The translations under genes were made by a program, and so were the position numbers. A stretch of 64,000 bases of DNA. Origin: Extensimonas perlucida. GTDB taxonomy: Bacteria; Pseudomonadota; Gammaproteobacteria; Burkholderiales; Burkholderiaceae_C. Of the stretch, positions 53,674 through 62,083 are shown piece by piece. Within the stretch, counting starts at the first letter, position 1, and the number at the start of each line of letters is the position of its first letter. The notes beneath the pieces were generated by a model. It made no database searches. It saw nothing but the letters and a program-made list of their open reading frames with translations, and was not told the DNA's origin. The DNA lies in NCBI RefSeq assembly GCF_007655255.1, contig NZ_VMYE01000013.1, positions 1-64,000 on the forward strand, written 5' to 3'.

Positions 53674-54111
53674 TCAGCGCGCCGCCGCCGAGGGCTGCGT
53701 GGCGAAGGTGATCTGCGACAGGCCCACGCGCCGCGCGGCTTCCATCACGCTGATCACGGCCTGGTGCGGCGCGGTGGCGTCGGCGCTGATCACGAGCACG
53801 CTGTCGCGCCCTGCGCCTGCGGCCTGTGCATTCGCTGCCTGCGCAAGCGCGGCGGCGACCGCATCCACGCTCTTGCCGTCCACGGCCGTTTTGTTCACGG
53901 CATAGCGCCCATCGGCCGCCACGGCGACGATGATCTCGCGCGGACGGTCGCGCTGCTGCTCGGCGTCGGCCACGGGCAGGGTCAGTTGCAGCTCGGTGAA
54001 TTTGCTGTAGGTGGTGGTGAGCATCAAAAAGATCAGGATCACCAGCAGCACGTCGATGAACGGGATCAGGTTGATCTCGGGCTCGTCCTTGGGGCGGGGG
54101 CGGAAGTTCAT
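53674..54111 (-). CDS. exbD: ExbD/TolR-family biopolymer transport protein
   Basis: A 145-residue inner-membrane protein. Cytoplasmic tail, one membrane helix with the critical Asp in [17 protein letters not shown] near 20, and a periplasmic domain ending in [11 protein letters not shown]. It forms the proton channel with the upstream ExbB-like subunit and energises TonB or Tol. TonB-dependent BtuB in this window is a possible client. I start at 54111 (MNFRPRP); GTG 54123 is an alternative. Confidence 0.92.
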   Translation of the reverse strand: MNFRPRPKDEPEINLIPFIDVLLVILIFLMLTTTYSKFTELQLTLPVADAEQQRDRPREIIVAVAADGRYAVNKTAVDGKSVDAVAAALAQAANAQAAGAGRDSVLVISADATAPHQAVISVMEAARRVGLSQITFATQPSAAAR

Positions 54112-54133
54112 GGCCGGCAGCACGCTGGGCTTG

Positions 54134-54796
54134 TCAGGGCGCGTTGCGGCGCAGCAGGTGGCGCAGGAACTGCTCGGAGGCTAGCTCCATCTGCAGCAGG
54201 TAGGCATCGACGCGGCCGCGGAAATAGCGCCAGAAAATCAGCGACGGAATGGCCACGATGAGCCCGAAGGCCGTGTTGTAGAGCGCCGTGGAAATGCCGT
54301 GCGCAAGCAGCACCGGGTTGCTGCCGCCCATGGCCCCTCCCGCGCCGCCTGCGCCAGCCTGCGAGCCAAAAATTTCGATCATGCCGATCACCGTGCCAAG
54401 CAAGCCCAGCAGCGGCGCGGCCGAGGCGATGGTGGCGAGCGCGTTCAGGTATTTTTCGAGTTGGTGCGCCACCGCGCGGCCCGCGCCTTCCATCGCGGCG
54501 CGCAGGTCGGCCTCGCTCGCACGCGGGTTGCTCAGGAGCACGCGCAAGCCGCTCGCGAGCACTTCGCCGAGCGCAGAGTTGTGCGCGAGCTGATTGACCA
54601 CGTCGGGTGCGGGCACACCTTTGGCCGAGACGGCAATGGCTTCGTCGAGCAGCTTGGGCGGGGCGACGCGCGCGCTTTTGAGGGCCACGAAGCGCTCCAC
54701 GATCAGCGCCAGCGCGAGGATGGAGCAGATGATGAGCGGCCAGATGGGCCAGCCTGCGGCTTGTATGATCGACAGCAATTCTCTCTCCACGGGCAT
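54134..54796 (-). CDS. exbB: ExbB/MotA/TolQ-family proton channel protein
   Basis: A 220-residue protein with three membrane helices: near 15-35, and 120-140 and 165-190 in the conserved block ATIASAAPLLGLLGTVIGMIEIF and TALYNTAFGLIVAIPSLIFW. It partners ExbD 22 bases downstream. A Gly/Ala loop (GAGGAGGAMGG) sits between helices two and three. First gene of the exbB-exbD-lpxK-trm112-kdsB series on the minus strand. Confidence 0.93.
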   Translation of the reverse strand: MPVERELLSIIQAAGWPIWPLIICSILALALIVERFVALKSARVAPPKLLDEAIAVSAKGVPAPDVVNQLAHNSALGEVLASGLRVLLSNPRASEADLRAAMEGAGRAVAHQLEKYLNALATIASAAPLLGLLGTVIGMIEIFGSQAGAGGAGGAMGGSNPVLLAHGISTALYNTAFGLIVAIPSLIFWRYFRGRVDAYLLQMELASEQFLRHLLRRNAP

Positions 54797-55175
54797 CAGG
54801 GCAGGCGGCGATTATGGCGCAGCAGGATGGCTGACCCGCCGGGGGCCACGGCCTGTGCGTTGGCCGCGCCGCATTTCGGGAACGTTTTCGATGTCCGGCG
54901 CCTGACGGCCTTCTGGTCGCCCACAGTTTCTGTGGATAACTTTGTGGGTAAAGCCCTGAAGAGTGCCTGCAAGCCCGCGCCGCGCCATGCGTCAATCAGA
55001 ATGATGAAAAATTACGCAGTAAAAATCGCTTGTAAATCAATGGGTTGCACGTGTTCCTGCGCCTTTCAGGGGCTTGGGGCTGCTCTGCAATTCGCAGCTG
55101 CCGGGCGCGCTGCACTGTGGAATAGTGCGTGTTTGTTCGCCCGTGGGCGAGTTTGCCGCCGCGCCAGGAGGCGCC
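54797..55175. other. Divergent intergenic region between exbB and xseA
   Basis: 379 bases without a gene. It must hold the promoters of both divergent operons. A perfect DnaA box (TGTGGATAA, 54931-54939) is followed 12 bases on by a near match TGTGGGTAA (54943-54951). The stretch 55008-55050 is A/T-rich and could be promoter DNA. No RNA gene was recognised. Confidence 0.4.
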
Positions 55176-56510
55176 ATGCCTGAGCTTTTCGGCGCGGACG
55201 CTGCGGCGCGGGTCTGGGAGGTCGGGGCCTTGTGCCGTGCGGTGGCCGACGCGCTCGAGGCGCGCTTCAACCCCGTCGCGGTGCGCGGCGAGATCAGCGG
55301 CTTTGCGCGCGCCGCGAGCGGCCATTGCTACTTTGCCATCAAGGATACGCAAGGCCAGCTGCGTTGCGCCATGTTTCGCCGCGCCGCGAGCCAGCTCGAT
55401 TTCGCGCCGCGCGACGGCGAACTGGTCGAGCTGCGCGGACGTCTGGGCGTTTATGAGGCGCGCGGTGACCTGCAGCTCATCGTCGAAAGCATGCAGCGCG
55501 CCGGGCAGGGCGCGCTGTTCGAGCAGTTTCTGCGCCTCAAGGCCAGGCTCGAAGCCGAGGGCCTGTTCGACGCCGCGCGCAAGCGCCCGCTGCCGCAGCT
55601 GCCGCGCGGCATAGGCATCGTGACCTCGCTGGGCGCGGCGGCGCTGCACGACGTGGTGAGCGCGCTGCGCCGGCGCGTGCCGCACATTCCCGTGGTGCTC
55701 GTGCCCGCGCTCGTGCAGGGCGCGGGGGCGCCGGCGTCGCTCATCGCTGCGCTCTCAAAGTTATATCTGCTAGCGCAAGCTACAAGCGCTAAAGAGGCCG
55801 ATTTGGCTAAAAATTCGCAGCCCGGTGCGCCGCCCATCGACGTGATCCTGCTCGTGCGCGGCGGTGGCGCGATCGAAGACCTCTGGGCCTTCAACGACGA
55901 GCAGCTCGCGCGCACCATCGTGCAAAGCCCCGTGCCCGTGGTCAGCGGCGTGGGGCACGAGACTGATTTCACGATTGCCGATTTCTGCGCCGACCTGCGC
56001 GCGCCCACGCCCACGGCCGCAGCAGAGCTCGTGGCGCAGCCGCGCTCGGTCTGGTTGGGCGCGCTCGACTTGCTGCAGCAGCGCCTTGCAGACGCCATGC
56101 AGCGCCAGCTCGATGCGCGCTGGCAGCGCCTGGACCAGGCGGCGGCGCGCCTGGGGCGGCCCTCGGCCTGCGCTGCACGCGCGCAGCTGCGGCTCGCGCA
56201 GCAGGCGCAGCGCCTGCGCCATGCGATGCTCCTTTATTTGCAGCGGCTTGCGCACGAGGGGAAAGCGCTGGAGGCCGATTTCGTGCAACAAACACGGCAG
56301 CGCCTCGCGCGCGAGCACGAGCGGCTCGAGCGCCTCGCGCTGCGCCTGGAACTGCTCGACCCGCAACAGGTGCTGCAGCGCGGCTATGCGCTGCTGAGCG
56401 ACGCGAGCGGCCATGTGCTCACGAGCGCGCGCGCCGCACACCCCGGCGACGCCGTGCGCGCACGCCTGGCCGACGGCACGCTGGACCTTTTGGTCACCGC
56501 GCCGCACTGA
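55176..56510 (+). CDS. xseA: Exodeoxyribonuclease VII large subunit, with in-frame repeat insert
   Basis: A 444-residue XseA. OB-fold N-terminal domain ([23 protein letters not shown] near 30), catalytic core with [16 protein letters not shown] and [48 protein letters not shown], and a C-terminal coiled coil ending in RGYALLSD. Between [18 protein letters not shown] and [13 protein letters not shown] it has about 20 extra residues ([20 protein letters not shown]) encoded by a repeat copy at 55758-55814. CAGGAGG supports the ATG at 55176. xseB is not adjacent. Confidence 0.94.
   Translation: MPELFGADAAARVWEVGALCRAVADALEARFNPVAVRGEISGFARAASGHCYFAIKDTQGQLRCAMFRRAASQLDFAPRDGELVELRGRLGVYEARGDLQLIVESMQRAGQGALFEQFLRLKARLEAEGLFDAARKRPLPQLPRGIGIVTSLGAAALHDVVSALRRRVPHIPVVLVPALVQGAGAPASLIAALSKLYLLAQATSAKEADLAKNSQPGAPPIDVILLVRGGGAIEDLWAFNDEQLARTIVQSPVPVVSGVGHETDFTIADFCADLRAPTPTAAAELVAQPRSVWLGALDLLQQRLADAMQRQLDARWQRLDQAAARLGRPSACAARAQLRLAQQAQRLRHAMLLYLQRLAHEGKALEADFVQQTRQRLAREHERLERLALRLELLDPQQVLQRGYALLSDASGHVLTSARAAHPGDAVRARLADGTLDLLVTAPH
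55758..55814 (-). repeat. Dispersed ~50-nt repeat, in-frame copy in xseA
   Basis: ATATCTGCTAGCGCAAGC then TACAAGCGCTAAAGAGGCC and an A/T-rich end. Reverse orientation; among the clearest copies, with inverted arms TAGCGC/GCGCTA. Confidence 0.75.
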
Positions 56511-56598
56511 TACTGATTCCTTTCTACAATCGCAGCTCGCCAGTTCATATGAACCCGGACGTTCCGGGCCCATCCCCTCTCATGAAAGGAAATCGACC

Positions 56599-57180
56599 AT
56601 GGAACACAAACTGCCCCCGCTGCCTTTCCCGATCGACTCGCTCGCTCCTCATTACAGCCAGGAAACGCTCGAATACCACCACGGCAAGCACCACAACGCC
56701 TACGTGGTCAACCTGAACAACCTGCAAAAAGGCACCGAGTTCGAGAACATGGCGCTCGAGGACATCATCAAGAAGTCGAGCGGCGGCATCTACAACAACG
56801 CTGCGCAGGTCTGGAACCACACCTTTTTCTGGAACTGCATGAAGCCGCAGGGCGGCGGCGAGCCCTCGGGCGCGCTCGCGGCGGCCATCAACGCCAAGTT
56901 CGGCTCGTATGCGGCGTTCAAAGAGGCCTTCGTGAAGTCGGCCGTGGGCAACTTCGGCTCGGGCTGGACCTGGCTCGTGAAAAAACCCGACGGCACGGTG
57001 GACATCGTCAACACCGGCGCGGCCGGCACGCCGCTGACCACGGCCGACAAAGCCTTGCTCACGGTCGATGTGTGGGAGCACGCCTACTACATCGACTACC
57101 GCAACCTGCGCCAGAAGTTCGTCGAAACCTTCCTCGACAAGCTCGTCAATTGGAAGTTTGCGGAGCAGAATTTCGCCTGA
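56599..57180 (+). CDS. sodB: Iron superoxide dismutase
   Basis: A 193-residue Fe-type SOD. Metal ligands are visible: His in [11 protein letters not shown], His in [11 protein letters not shown], and Asp/His in [11 protein letters not shown]. Gln in NNAAQVWNH is the Fe-type signature. No signal peptide, so cytoplasmic. An AAAGGAAA ribosome site precedes the ATG at 56599. It has its own terminator at 57199-57224. Confidence 0.96.
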   Translation: MEHKLPPLPFPIDSLAPHYSQETLEYHHGKHHNAYVVNLNNLQKGTEFENMALEDIIKKSSGGIYNNAAQVWNHTFFWNCMKPQGGGEPSGALAAAINAKFGSYAAFKEAFVKSAVGNFGSGWTWLVKKPDGTVDIVNTGAAGTPLTTADKALLTVDVWEHAYYIDYRNLRQKFVETFLDKLVNWKFAEQNFA

Positions 57181-57198
57181 GCTTTTCGCTCACCTCAC

Positions 57199-57224
57199 AA
57201 AAAACGGCCTGCGGGCCGTTTTTT
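57199..57224. terminator. Bidirectional terminator after sodB
   Basis: AAAAAACGGCC-TGCG-GGCCGTTTTTT: 11-bp perfect arms and T-runs on both strands between convergent sodB and the DUF192 gene. Confidence 0.92.
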
Positions 57225-57243
57225 GTTGGGGCATGTCAGGACA

Positions 57244-57717
57244 TCAGCGCCGCGCGAACGGCGCCCCGCCGAGCTTGAAGCCCGGCTTGATGCCGTGGCG
57301 CGCGAACCAGCCCTGGTTCATCTCGAGCACGTAGCGCACGGGCTCGGCCGAGCAATGCGAGTTCGTGGTTTGCGCCTGCATGTCGGCCAGGTTCACGATG
57401 CTGCCGTCGTCGCGCACGAAAGCCGCCGTGAGCGGCAGCAGCGTGTTTTTCATCCAAAAGCACTGCTGCGCGGGCTGCTCGAAGACGAACAGCATGCCCT
57501 CGTGCATGGGCATCTGCTTACGCCACATCAGGCCGATCTCGCGCTGCTCGGGCGTGAGCGCCACCTGTGCGTCGATGCGGTACATGCCGGCCGTGAGCTC
57601 CACGTGCGGCAGATCGAGCTGCGGCGTCTGCGCGCGCGCGGCGCCGGCCAGACCGAGAAACACCACGAAAAATGCCAGACGGCGCAAGAGGAGGGCGAAA
57701 GCAGGATGGGTACGCAT
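57244..57717 (-). CDS. DUF192 family exported protein
   Basis: A 157-residue protein with an N-terminal signal peptide (about 1-29, ending GAARAQ). The DUF192 pattern is clear: VALTPEQREIGLMWRKQMP, GMLFVFEQPAQQCFWMKNTLLPL, AFVRDDGSIV and RYVLEMNQGWFARHGI. The biochemical function of the family is unsettled. The start at 57717 begins the signal peptide; a longer frame crosses the neighbouring terminator. Confidence 0.88.
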   Translation of the reverse strand: MRTHPAFALLLRRLAFFVVFLGLAGAARAQTPQLDLPHVELTAGMYRIDAQVALTPEQREIGLMWRKQMPMHEGMLFVFEQPAQQCFWMKNTLLPLTAAFVRDDGSIVNLADMQAQTTNSHCSAEPVRYVLEMNQGWFARHGIKPGFKLGGAPFARR

Positions 57718-57749
57718 GGGAATCCGGGGGCGTGAAAAAGGATCAGACA

Positions 57750-57777
57750 AAAAAAATCGCCCACGAAGGGCGATTTT
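57750..57777 (-). terminator. Terminator of the small Ala/Lys-rich gene
   Basis: On the minus strand AAAATCGCCC-TTCGT-GGGCGATTTT followed by more T. It lies 48 bases after the stop of the gene at 57826-58026 and before the DUF192 start. Confidence 0.88.
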
Positions 57778-57825
57778 GCGGGATTTGCCGAGCGCCGGCA
57801 TGCAGCCGACACGCGGCTGGCCCGA

Positions 57826-58026
57826 TCAGGAAGCCTTGGCAGCCGCTTTCTTGGCGTGCTTCTTGGCCTTCTTGTGGGTAGCCTTCTTGGCAGGGGCCTT
57901 TTCAGGGGCTGCAGCAGGAGCGGCGGCAGGAGCAGCCGGGGCGGGTGCAGGAGCAGCAGCCGGAGCCTGGGCGAAAGCACCCACAGCAAACACGGCGGCC
58001 ATCAGGGGGGCGAGGAGTTTTTTCAT
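57826..58026 (-). CDS. Small exported Ala/Pro/Lys-rich protein
   Basis: A 66-residue protein too small for firm family assignment. The signal peptide (1-19, MKKLLAPLMAAVFAVGAFAQ) is followed by an AP-rich segment and a C-terminal Lys/Ala/His tail (KKATHKKAKKHAKKAA). Composition recalls acid-shock (Asr-like) and histone-like Lys/Ala-rich proteins. The gene has its own terminator, which supports expression. It is divergent from icd. Confidence 0.72.
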   Translation of the reverse strand: MKKLLAPLMAAVFAVGAFAQAPAAAPAPAPAAPAAAPAAAPEKAPAKKATHKKAKKHAKKAAAKAS

Positions 58027-58218
58027 ATATGCCAAATCCTGGGTTGAAAGGAAAATTACGAAGGTTGAAACCGTACGAAAAGCCGTGCGGTCTCGGCTAT
58101 AACGATAGCAGTTTCCGCGGCGTTGACCGGCTCTGGCAGAAAAACTTTTGTCGGTAGAATGCCCGAGCCAGAGGGTATCCCCCTCGCCTTTTTCAGCACT
58201 CTCACGGAGACCCCGTTC

Positions 58219-59478
58219 ATGACCAGCTACCAGCACATCAAAGTGCCCGCGCAGGGCCAAAAAATCACCGTCAACGCCGACATGTCGCTCAATGTGCCGG
58301 ACCAGCCCATCATTCCGTTCATCGAGGGCGACGGCACGGGCATGGACATCACGCCCGTGATGATCAAGGTGGTCGATGCTGCGGTGGCCAAGGCCTATGG
58401 TGGCAAGCGCAAAATTCACTGGATGGAGGTCTATGCCGGTGAAAAATCCACCAAGGTCTATGGTCCCGATGTGTGGCTGCCCGAGGAAACCCTGCACGCC
58501 GTGCGCGACTACGTGGTGTCGATCAAAGGCCCGCTGACCACGCCGGTGGGCGGCGGTATCCGCTCGCTCAACGTGGCGCTGCGCCAGGAGCTCGACCTGT
58601 ACGTGTGCCTGCGCCCGATCCAGTATTTCGACGGCGTGCCCTCGCCCGTGAAAGAGCCGCACAAGACCGACATGGTGATCTTCCGCGAGAACTCCGAGGA
58701 CATCTACGCCGGCATCGAGTTCGAGGCCGAGTCCGAAAAGGCCAAGAAGCTCATCAAAATCCTGCAAGAAGAATTCGGCGTGAAGAAAATCCGCTTTCCC
58801 GCGACCTCGGGCATTGGCATCAAGCCCGTCTCGCGCGAGGGCACGGAGCGCCTCATGCGCAAGGCCGTGCAGTACGCGATCGACAACGACAAGCCCAGCG
58901 TGACCATCGTGCACAAGGGCAACATCATGAAGTTCACCGAAGGTGGCTTTCGCGACTGGGCCTATGCGCTCGCGGCGCGCGAGTTTGGTGCCGAGCTGAT
59001 CGACGGCGGCCCGTGGATGAAGTTCAAGAACCCCAGGACGGGCAAGGAAATCACCATCAAGGACAGCATTGCCGACGCCTTTTTGCAGCAGATTCTGCTG
59101 CGCCCGGCCGAATATTCGGTGATCGCGACGCTGAACCTCAACGGTGACTACGTCTCCGACGCGCTCGCCGCGCAAGTCGGCGGCATAGGCATCGCCCCTG
59201 GCGCCAACCTGTCGGACTCGGTCGCGATGTTCGAGGCCACGCACGGCACCGCGCCCAAGTACGCGGGCAAGGATTACGTGAACCCCGGCTCGGAAATCCT
59301 CTCGGCCGAGATGATGCTGCGCCACATGGGCTGGGTCGAGGCCGCGGACGTCATCATCGCCTCGATGAAGAAGGCCATCCTGAGCAAGAAGGTGACGTAC
59401 GACTTCGCGCGTCTCATGGAAGGCGCAACGCAGGTCAGCTGCTCGGGCTTTGGGCAGGTCATGATAGACAACATGTGA
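58219..59478 (+). CDS. icd: NADP-dependent isocitrate dehydrogenase
   Basis: A 419-residue prokaryotic-type ICDH of the TCA cycle. Substrate site [25 protein letters not shown] with the phosphorylatable Ser, metal site in [23 protein letters not shown], and the coenzyme loop [25 protein letters not shown] upstream of the ATG at 58219 fixes the start. Length and all key residues normal. Own transcription unit. Confidence 0.97.
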   Translation: MTSYQHIKVPAQGQKITVNADMSLNVPDQPIIPFIEGDGTGMDITPVMIKVVDAAVAKAYGGKRKIHWMEVYAGEKSTKVYGPDVWLPEETLHAVRDYVVSIKGPLTTPVGGGIRSLNVALRQELDLYVCLRPIQYFDGVPSPVKEPHKTDMVIFRENSEDIYAGIEFEAESEKAKKLIKILQEEFGVKKIRFPATSGIGIKPVSREGTERLMRKAVQYAIDNDKPSVTIVHKGNIMKFTEGGFRDWAYALAAREFGAELIDGGPWMKFKNPRTGKEITIKDSIADAFLQQILLRPAEYSVIATLNLNGDYVSDALAAQVGGIGIAPGANLSDSVAMFEATHGTAPKYAGKDYVNPGSEILSAEMMLRHMGWVEAADVIIASMKKAILSKKVTYDFARLMEGATQVSCSGFGQVMIDNM

Positions 59479-59602
59479 GTCTGCGACATCGCGCTTTGCG
59501 TGCGTCCATGCAGCCCTGGTGCCATGTCCGGCCAGGGCTTGTTTTTTGCGGCATGTTCCATTCCTGTCTTTTTTGCTCTGAATTGCATAGCTTCCAAGGC
59601 TT

Positions 59603-61957
59603 ATGGATTCATCTCCCAGGGTGGCCTCTGGTCATCGACACTCCAGCGCTTTCAGTGCTCTTTTGAAGCGCTATGGGCCAGGCTTGTTGCCCGGCCTGCT
59701 CGTGGCGCTGGCGGGGGGCGCTTTCGGCTATTCGCTGGGCAGCAGCTTCGTGACGGCGCTTTCGCTGGCCTTGGCCTTGTTGATCGTTTTGTGGTGGCGC
59801 CAGCATTTGCAGGTGCGCGATTCCGAGGCCGCCTTGCGCGCAAGCGAACGGCGTTTCCTGCGCCTGTTCGACCAGGCCGCCGTGGGGATCAACCTGACCG
59901 ATACGCGCACGGGCCGCTTCGAGCGCGTGAACCAGCGCTTTTGCGACATCATCGGCTACCCGATGCACGAGCTGTTGCAACTCGACTTTCAGCACATCAG
60001 CCATCCTGACGACATGGCGCAGGACCTGGCGCAGATGCAGCGTCTGCATGCGGGCGAAATCAGCGAATACCGCATGGAAAAACGATATTTCCACAAAAGC
60101 GGGCGCGAAATCTGGGTGGACTTGAGCGTTGCAGCGCTGTGGAAGCCTGGCGCCCCGCCCGACTACCACGTGGCCGTGGTGCAGGACATCACGCCGCGCA
60201 AGCACATGGAGCAGGCCCTGCGCGAGAGCGAGAGCCGCTTGCGCATGGTGTTGCAGTGCCTTCCCGTGGGCGTGTGCCTGATGGAGGCCGATGGGCGCCT
60301 GAGCTACCGCAACGAGGAGTTCGTGCGCATCTGCGGTTACACCGAGCAAGAGGTGCCCACGCTGGCCGCCTGGTGGGAGTGCGCCTACCCCGACTTGGCC
60401 ATGCGCGCCCACTACCAGGAGTTGTGGACCGAGCTCGCGCACGCTGCCATGCTCTCCGACGGCGTGATTGCTCCGGCGGAGTACCTGATCCATTGCAAAG
60501 ACGGCCGTCAGCGACCCGTCGAAGTCACGGGGGTGCCGCTGGGGGAGCGCATGCTGGTGTCCATGCGGGACCTGAGCGAGCGCAAGGCGGCCGCGGAAGA
60601 AATCCACAACCTCGCGTTCTATGACCTGCTCACGCAGCTTCCCAATCGCCGTTTGCTGCGCGACCGGCTGCAGCAGACGCTCATGACGACCGCCCGCCAT
60701 GGTGCGCTGGGCGCTCTGTTGCTGCTCGACATCGACGACTTCAAGACCATCAACGAAACCCAGGGACACGAGAAAGGCGACGCGCTGCTGCGCCAGGTTG
60801 CGCAGCGCCTGCGCGAGGCCGTGCACGCCGACGACACCGTGGCGCGTTTAGGGGGTGACGAGTTCGCGGTGCTGCTCGAGGACCTCGGTGACACGGCCAG
60901 CGAGGCTGCGGCGTGCAGCAGCAAGGTGGGCGAAAAAATCCTCGCCGCGCTGCGCAAGCCTTTCGACCTCGACGGCGCGATGCACCATAGCTCTGTCAGT
61001 ATGGGCGTCACGCTGTTCAGCGGGCAGGATGCTGCAGAAACCGTCAATGAGTTGTTCAAGCGCGCCGACCTTGCCATGTACCAGGCCAAGGCGGCTGGGC
61101 GTGACACGCTGTGTTTTTACGAGCCCGCCATGCAGGCATCGGTCACGGCGCGTGCAGCGCTCGAGGCTGACATGCGCAAAGCTTTGGCCGAGGGCCAGTT
61201 CGTGCTCTACTACCAGCCGCAGTGGGAGCGCGAGCGCATCATTGGCGCCGAAGCGTTGCTGCGCTGGCAGCATCCGCGCGATGGTTTCGTCTCGCCCGCG
61301 CAGTTCATCCCGCTGGCCGAGCAATCGGGCCTGATCGTGCCGCTGGGCACCTGGGTGTTGCAGCAGGCTTGCGCGCAGCTCGCACGCTGGGCGCAGGAGC
61401 CGGCGCTCGCGCAGCTTGCCGTGGCTGTGAACGTGAGCTCGCGCCAGTTCCGGCAAAGCGACTTCGTGGCGCAGGTGCTGGCGGCCCTGGCAAGCCAAGG
61501 CACCGATCCGCGCCGCCTCAAGCTCGAGTTGACCGAAGGGCTGCTGCTCGAGGACACGGAAGCCACCATCGCCAAGATGGGCGAGCTCAAGCGCTATGGC
61601 GTGGGCTTTGCGCTCGACGACTTCGGCACGGGGTATTCCTCGCTTGCCTACCTCAAGCGCCTGCCGTTCGACCAGCTCAAGATCGACCAGAGCTTCGTGC
61701 GCGACGTGCTCACCGACCCGAACGACGCGGCGATTGCGCGCACCATCGTGGCCCTGGGTGCGAGCCTGGGCCTGAGCGTGATGGCCGAGGGGGTGGAAAG
61801 CGAAGCGCAGCGCGCCTTTCTGGAGCGCCATCAGTGCCACAGCTGGCAGGGTTACCTGCTGGGTCGCCCCATGCCTGTGCAGGACTTCGAGCACACCGTG
61901 CGTGCGCAGGTGCAGGCGCAGCAGGGGCCGGAGCGTGGTGCGGATTTCTCGATTTGA
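59603..61957 (+). CDS. PAS-PAS-GGDEF-EAL cyclic-di-GMP enzyme
   Basis: A 784-residue membrane-associated sensor. Two membrane helices (about 28-65), a PAS domain (about 80-200, ERRFLRLFDQAAVGI, ending in PAC motif VVQDITPRK), a second PAS (about 205-325), then a GGDEF domain with intact RLGGDEFAVLLED and an EAL domain with intact GAEALLRW, NVSSRQF, ELTEG, DDFGTGYSS and AEGVES motifs. Both cyclase and phosphodiesterase activity are possible; no RxxD inhibitory site is seen just before GGDEF. A degenerate copy of the ~50-nt repeat may overlap the start region. Confidence 0.93.
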   Translation: MDSSPRVASGHRHSSAFSALLKRYGPGLLPGLLVALAGGAFGYSLGSSFVTALSLALALLIVLWWRQHLQVRDSEAALRASERRFLRLFDQAAVGINLTDTRTGRFERVNQRFCDIIGYPMHELLQLDFQHISHPDDMAQDLAQMQRLHAGEISEYRMEKRYFHKSGREIWVDLSVAALWKPGAPPDYHVAVVQDITPRKHMEQALRESESRLRMVLQCLPVGVCLMEADGRLSYRNEEFVRICGYTEQEVPTLAAWWECAYPDLAMRAHYQELWTELAHAAMLSDGVIAPAEYLIHCKDGRQRPVEVTGVPLGERMLVSMRDLSERKAAAEEIHNLAFYDLLTQLPNRRLLRDRLQQTLMTTARHGALGALLLLDIDDFKTINETQGHEKGDALLRQVAQRLREAVHADDTVARLGGDEFAVLLEDLGDTASEAAACSSKVGEKILAALRKPFDLDGAMHHSSVSMGVTLFSGQDAAETVNELFKRADLAMYQAKAAGRDTLCFYEPAMQASVTARAALEADMRKALAEGQFVLYYQPQWERERIIGAEALLRWQHPRDGFVSPAQFIPLAEQSGLIVPLGTWVLQQACAQLARWAQEPALAQLAVAVNVSSRQFRQSDFVAQVLAALASQGTDPRRLKLELTEGLLLEDTEATIAKMGELKRYGVGFALDDFGTGYSSLAYLKRLPFDQLKIDQSFVRDVLTDPNDAAIARTIVALGASLGLSVMAEGVESEAQRAFLERHQCHSWQGYLLGRPMPVQDFEHTVRAQVQAQQGPERGADFSI

Positions 61958-62000
61958 TAGCTGCCAGCGCTTTTCCGACAAGCGTTAGAGGCATTTTTCA
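61952..62000 (-). repeat. Dispersed ~50-nt repeat after the GGDEF-EAL gene
   Basis: TGATAGCTGCCAGCGCTTT then GACAAGCGTTAGAGGC and a T-rich end. It contains the TGA stop of the upstream gene (61955-61957) and lies 84 bases before smc. Confidence 0.72.
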
Positions 62001-62083
62001 TGCTGAAAATGGCAAGCGGGTATCATGCGCGCCCATCTCGCAATGCCCGCGCCGTGTACGTGTCGGTCGCAGTGCACTGACCC

